DNA of 5,917 nt from Nitrosomonadaceae bacterium (GTDB taxonomy: Bacteria; Pseudomonadota; Gammaproteobacteria; Burkholderiales; Nitrosomonadaceae). Of the stretch, positions 5,763-5,917 are shown in pieces (positions within the stretch are counted from its first letter, which is position 1; every line of letters begins with the position of its first letter). The DNA lies in contig JAHELA010000021.1 of NCBI GenBank assembly GCA_024644425.1, positions 9,933 through 15,849 of the forward strand, given 5' to 3'. The notes below the pieces were generated by a model. That model had not been told where the DNA came from, made no database searches, and saw only the letters and a program-made list of their open reading frames with translations. Position numbers and translations under genes: made by a program.

Positions 5763-5917
5763 CTAAATTTTATGTAAATTTTCTTCTACTCTTTCCTGAA
5801 TTACTTCATCAGAAATCTGAAGTATCCTAAGAAGTTCGGTCTCCAAATGAATTAATGTTCTTGTTTCATTCAATATACTTCCTGTAATCAAGAAAATATC
5901 CTCGGCACGCTCTCCCA
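5763..5917 (-). CDS. glnD: PII uridylyltransferase/uridylyl-removing enzyme, C-terminal end
   Basis: The last 50 codons and the TAG stop of a gene entering from the right edge. The readable part starts GERAEDIFLITGSILNE and continues LIHLETELLRIL, which matches the end of the second ACT domain of GlnD (GERVEDLFII in E. coli). GlnD senses glutamine through its ACT domains and adds or removes UMP on PII proteins, controlling nitrogen assimilation. After the ACT domain there is a charged tail, SDEVIQERVEENLHKI. The catalytic nucleotidyltransferase and HD domains are outside the window, so intactness cannot be judged. It converges on the CADD-like gene with a 56-base gap that has no clear terminator. 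The assignment rests on one short motif and could in principle be another ACT-domain protein. Confidence 0.82.
   Translation of the reverse strand, partial: GERAEDIFLITGSILNETRTLIHLETELLRILQISDEVIQERVEENLHKI

Overview
The window holds about six kilobases of an AT-rich bacterial chromosome, densely packed with genes and carrying no mobile element, CRISPR array, tRNA or rRNA that I can see. The gene order hemA-prfA-prmC-grxD, the sequence character of each protein, the end of a GlnD-like protein and above all a CADD-type enzyme point to a betaproteobacterium, most likely an ammonia oxidiser of the Nitrosomonas group. Nitrosomonas europaea is known to use a CADD homologue in place of the usual p-aminobenzoate genes. 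The assignment is an inference from remembered protein families, not from a database search, and the base composition is lower in GC than in the best-known Nitrosomonas genomes.

Layout: (1) 1-187, minus strand, the N-terminus of a universal stress protein running off the left edge. (2) 188-574, a 387-base divergent intergenic region with an 11-bp perfect hairpin, a competing shorter inverted repeat and two tiny open frames. (3) 575-4252, plus strand, hemA (glutamyl-tRNA reductase), prfA (release factor 1, overlapping hemA by 4 bases), prmC (the methyltransferase that modifies release factors) and grxD (monothiol CGFS glutaredoxin). (4) 4320-4739, minus strand, a small YqaA/DedA-like membrane protein convergent with grxD. 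(5) 4740-4962, a divergent intergenic region. (6) 4963-5706, plus strand, a CADD-family enzyme. (7) 5763-5917, minus strand, the C-terminus of glnD (PII uridylyltransferase) running off the right edge.

How the genes work together: HemA takes glutamyl-tRNA into tetrapyrrole synthesis, a major demand in a cytochrome-rich ammonia oxidiser. PrfA ends translation at UAA and UAG, and PrmC methylates the glutamine of its GGQ motif, so enzyme and substrate are encoded side by side. GrxD handles iron-sulfur clusters. The CADD-like protein is the most unusual gene: homologues make p-aminobenzoate for folate by cutting up one of their own tyrosines at a dinuclear metal site. All six metal ligands, the sacrificed tyrosine and the proposed amino-donor lysine are present here.
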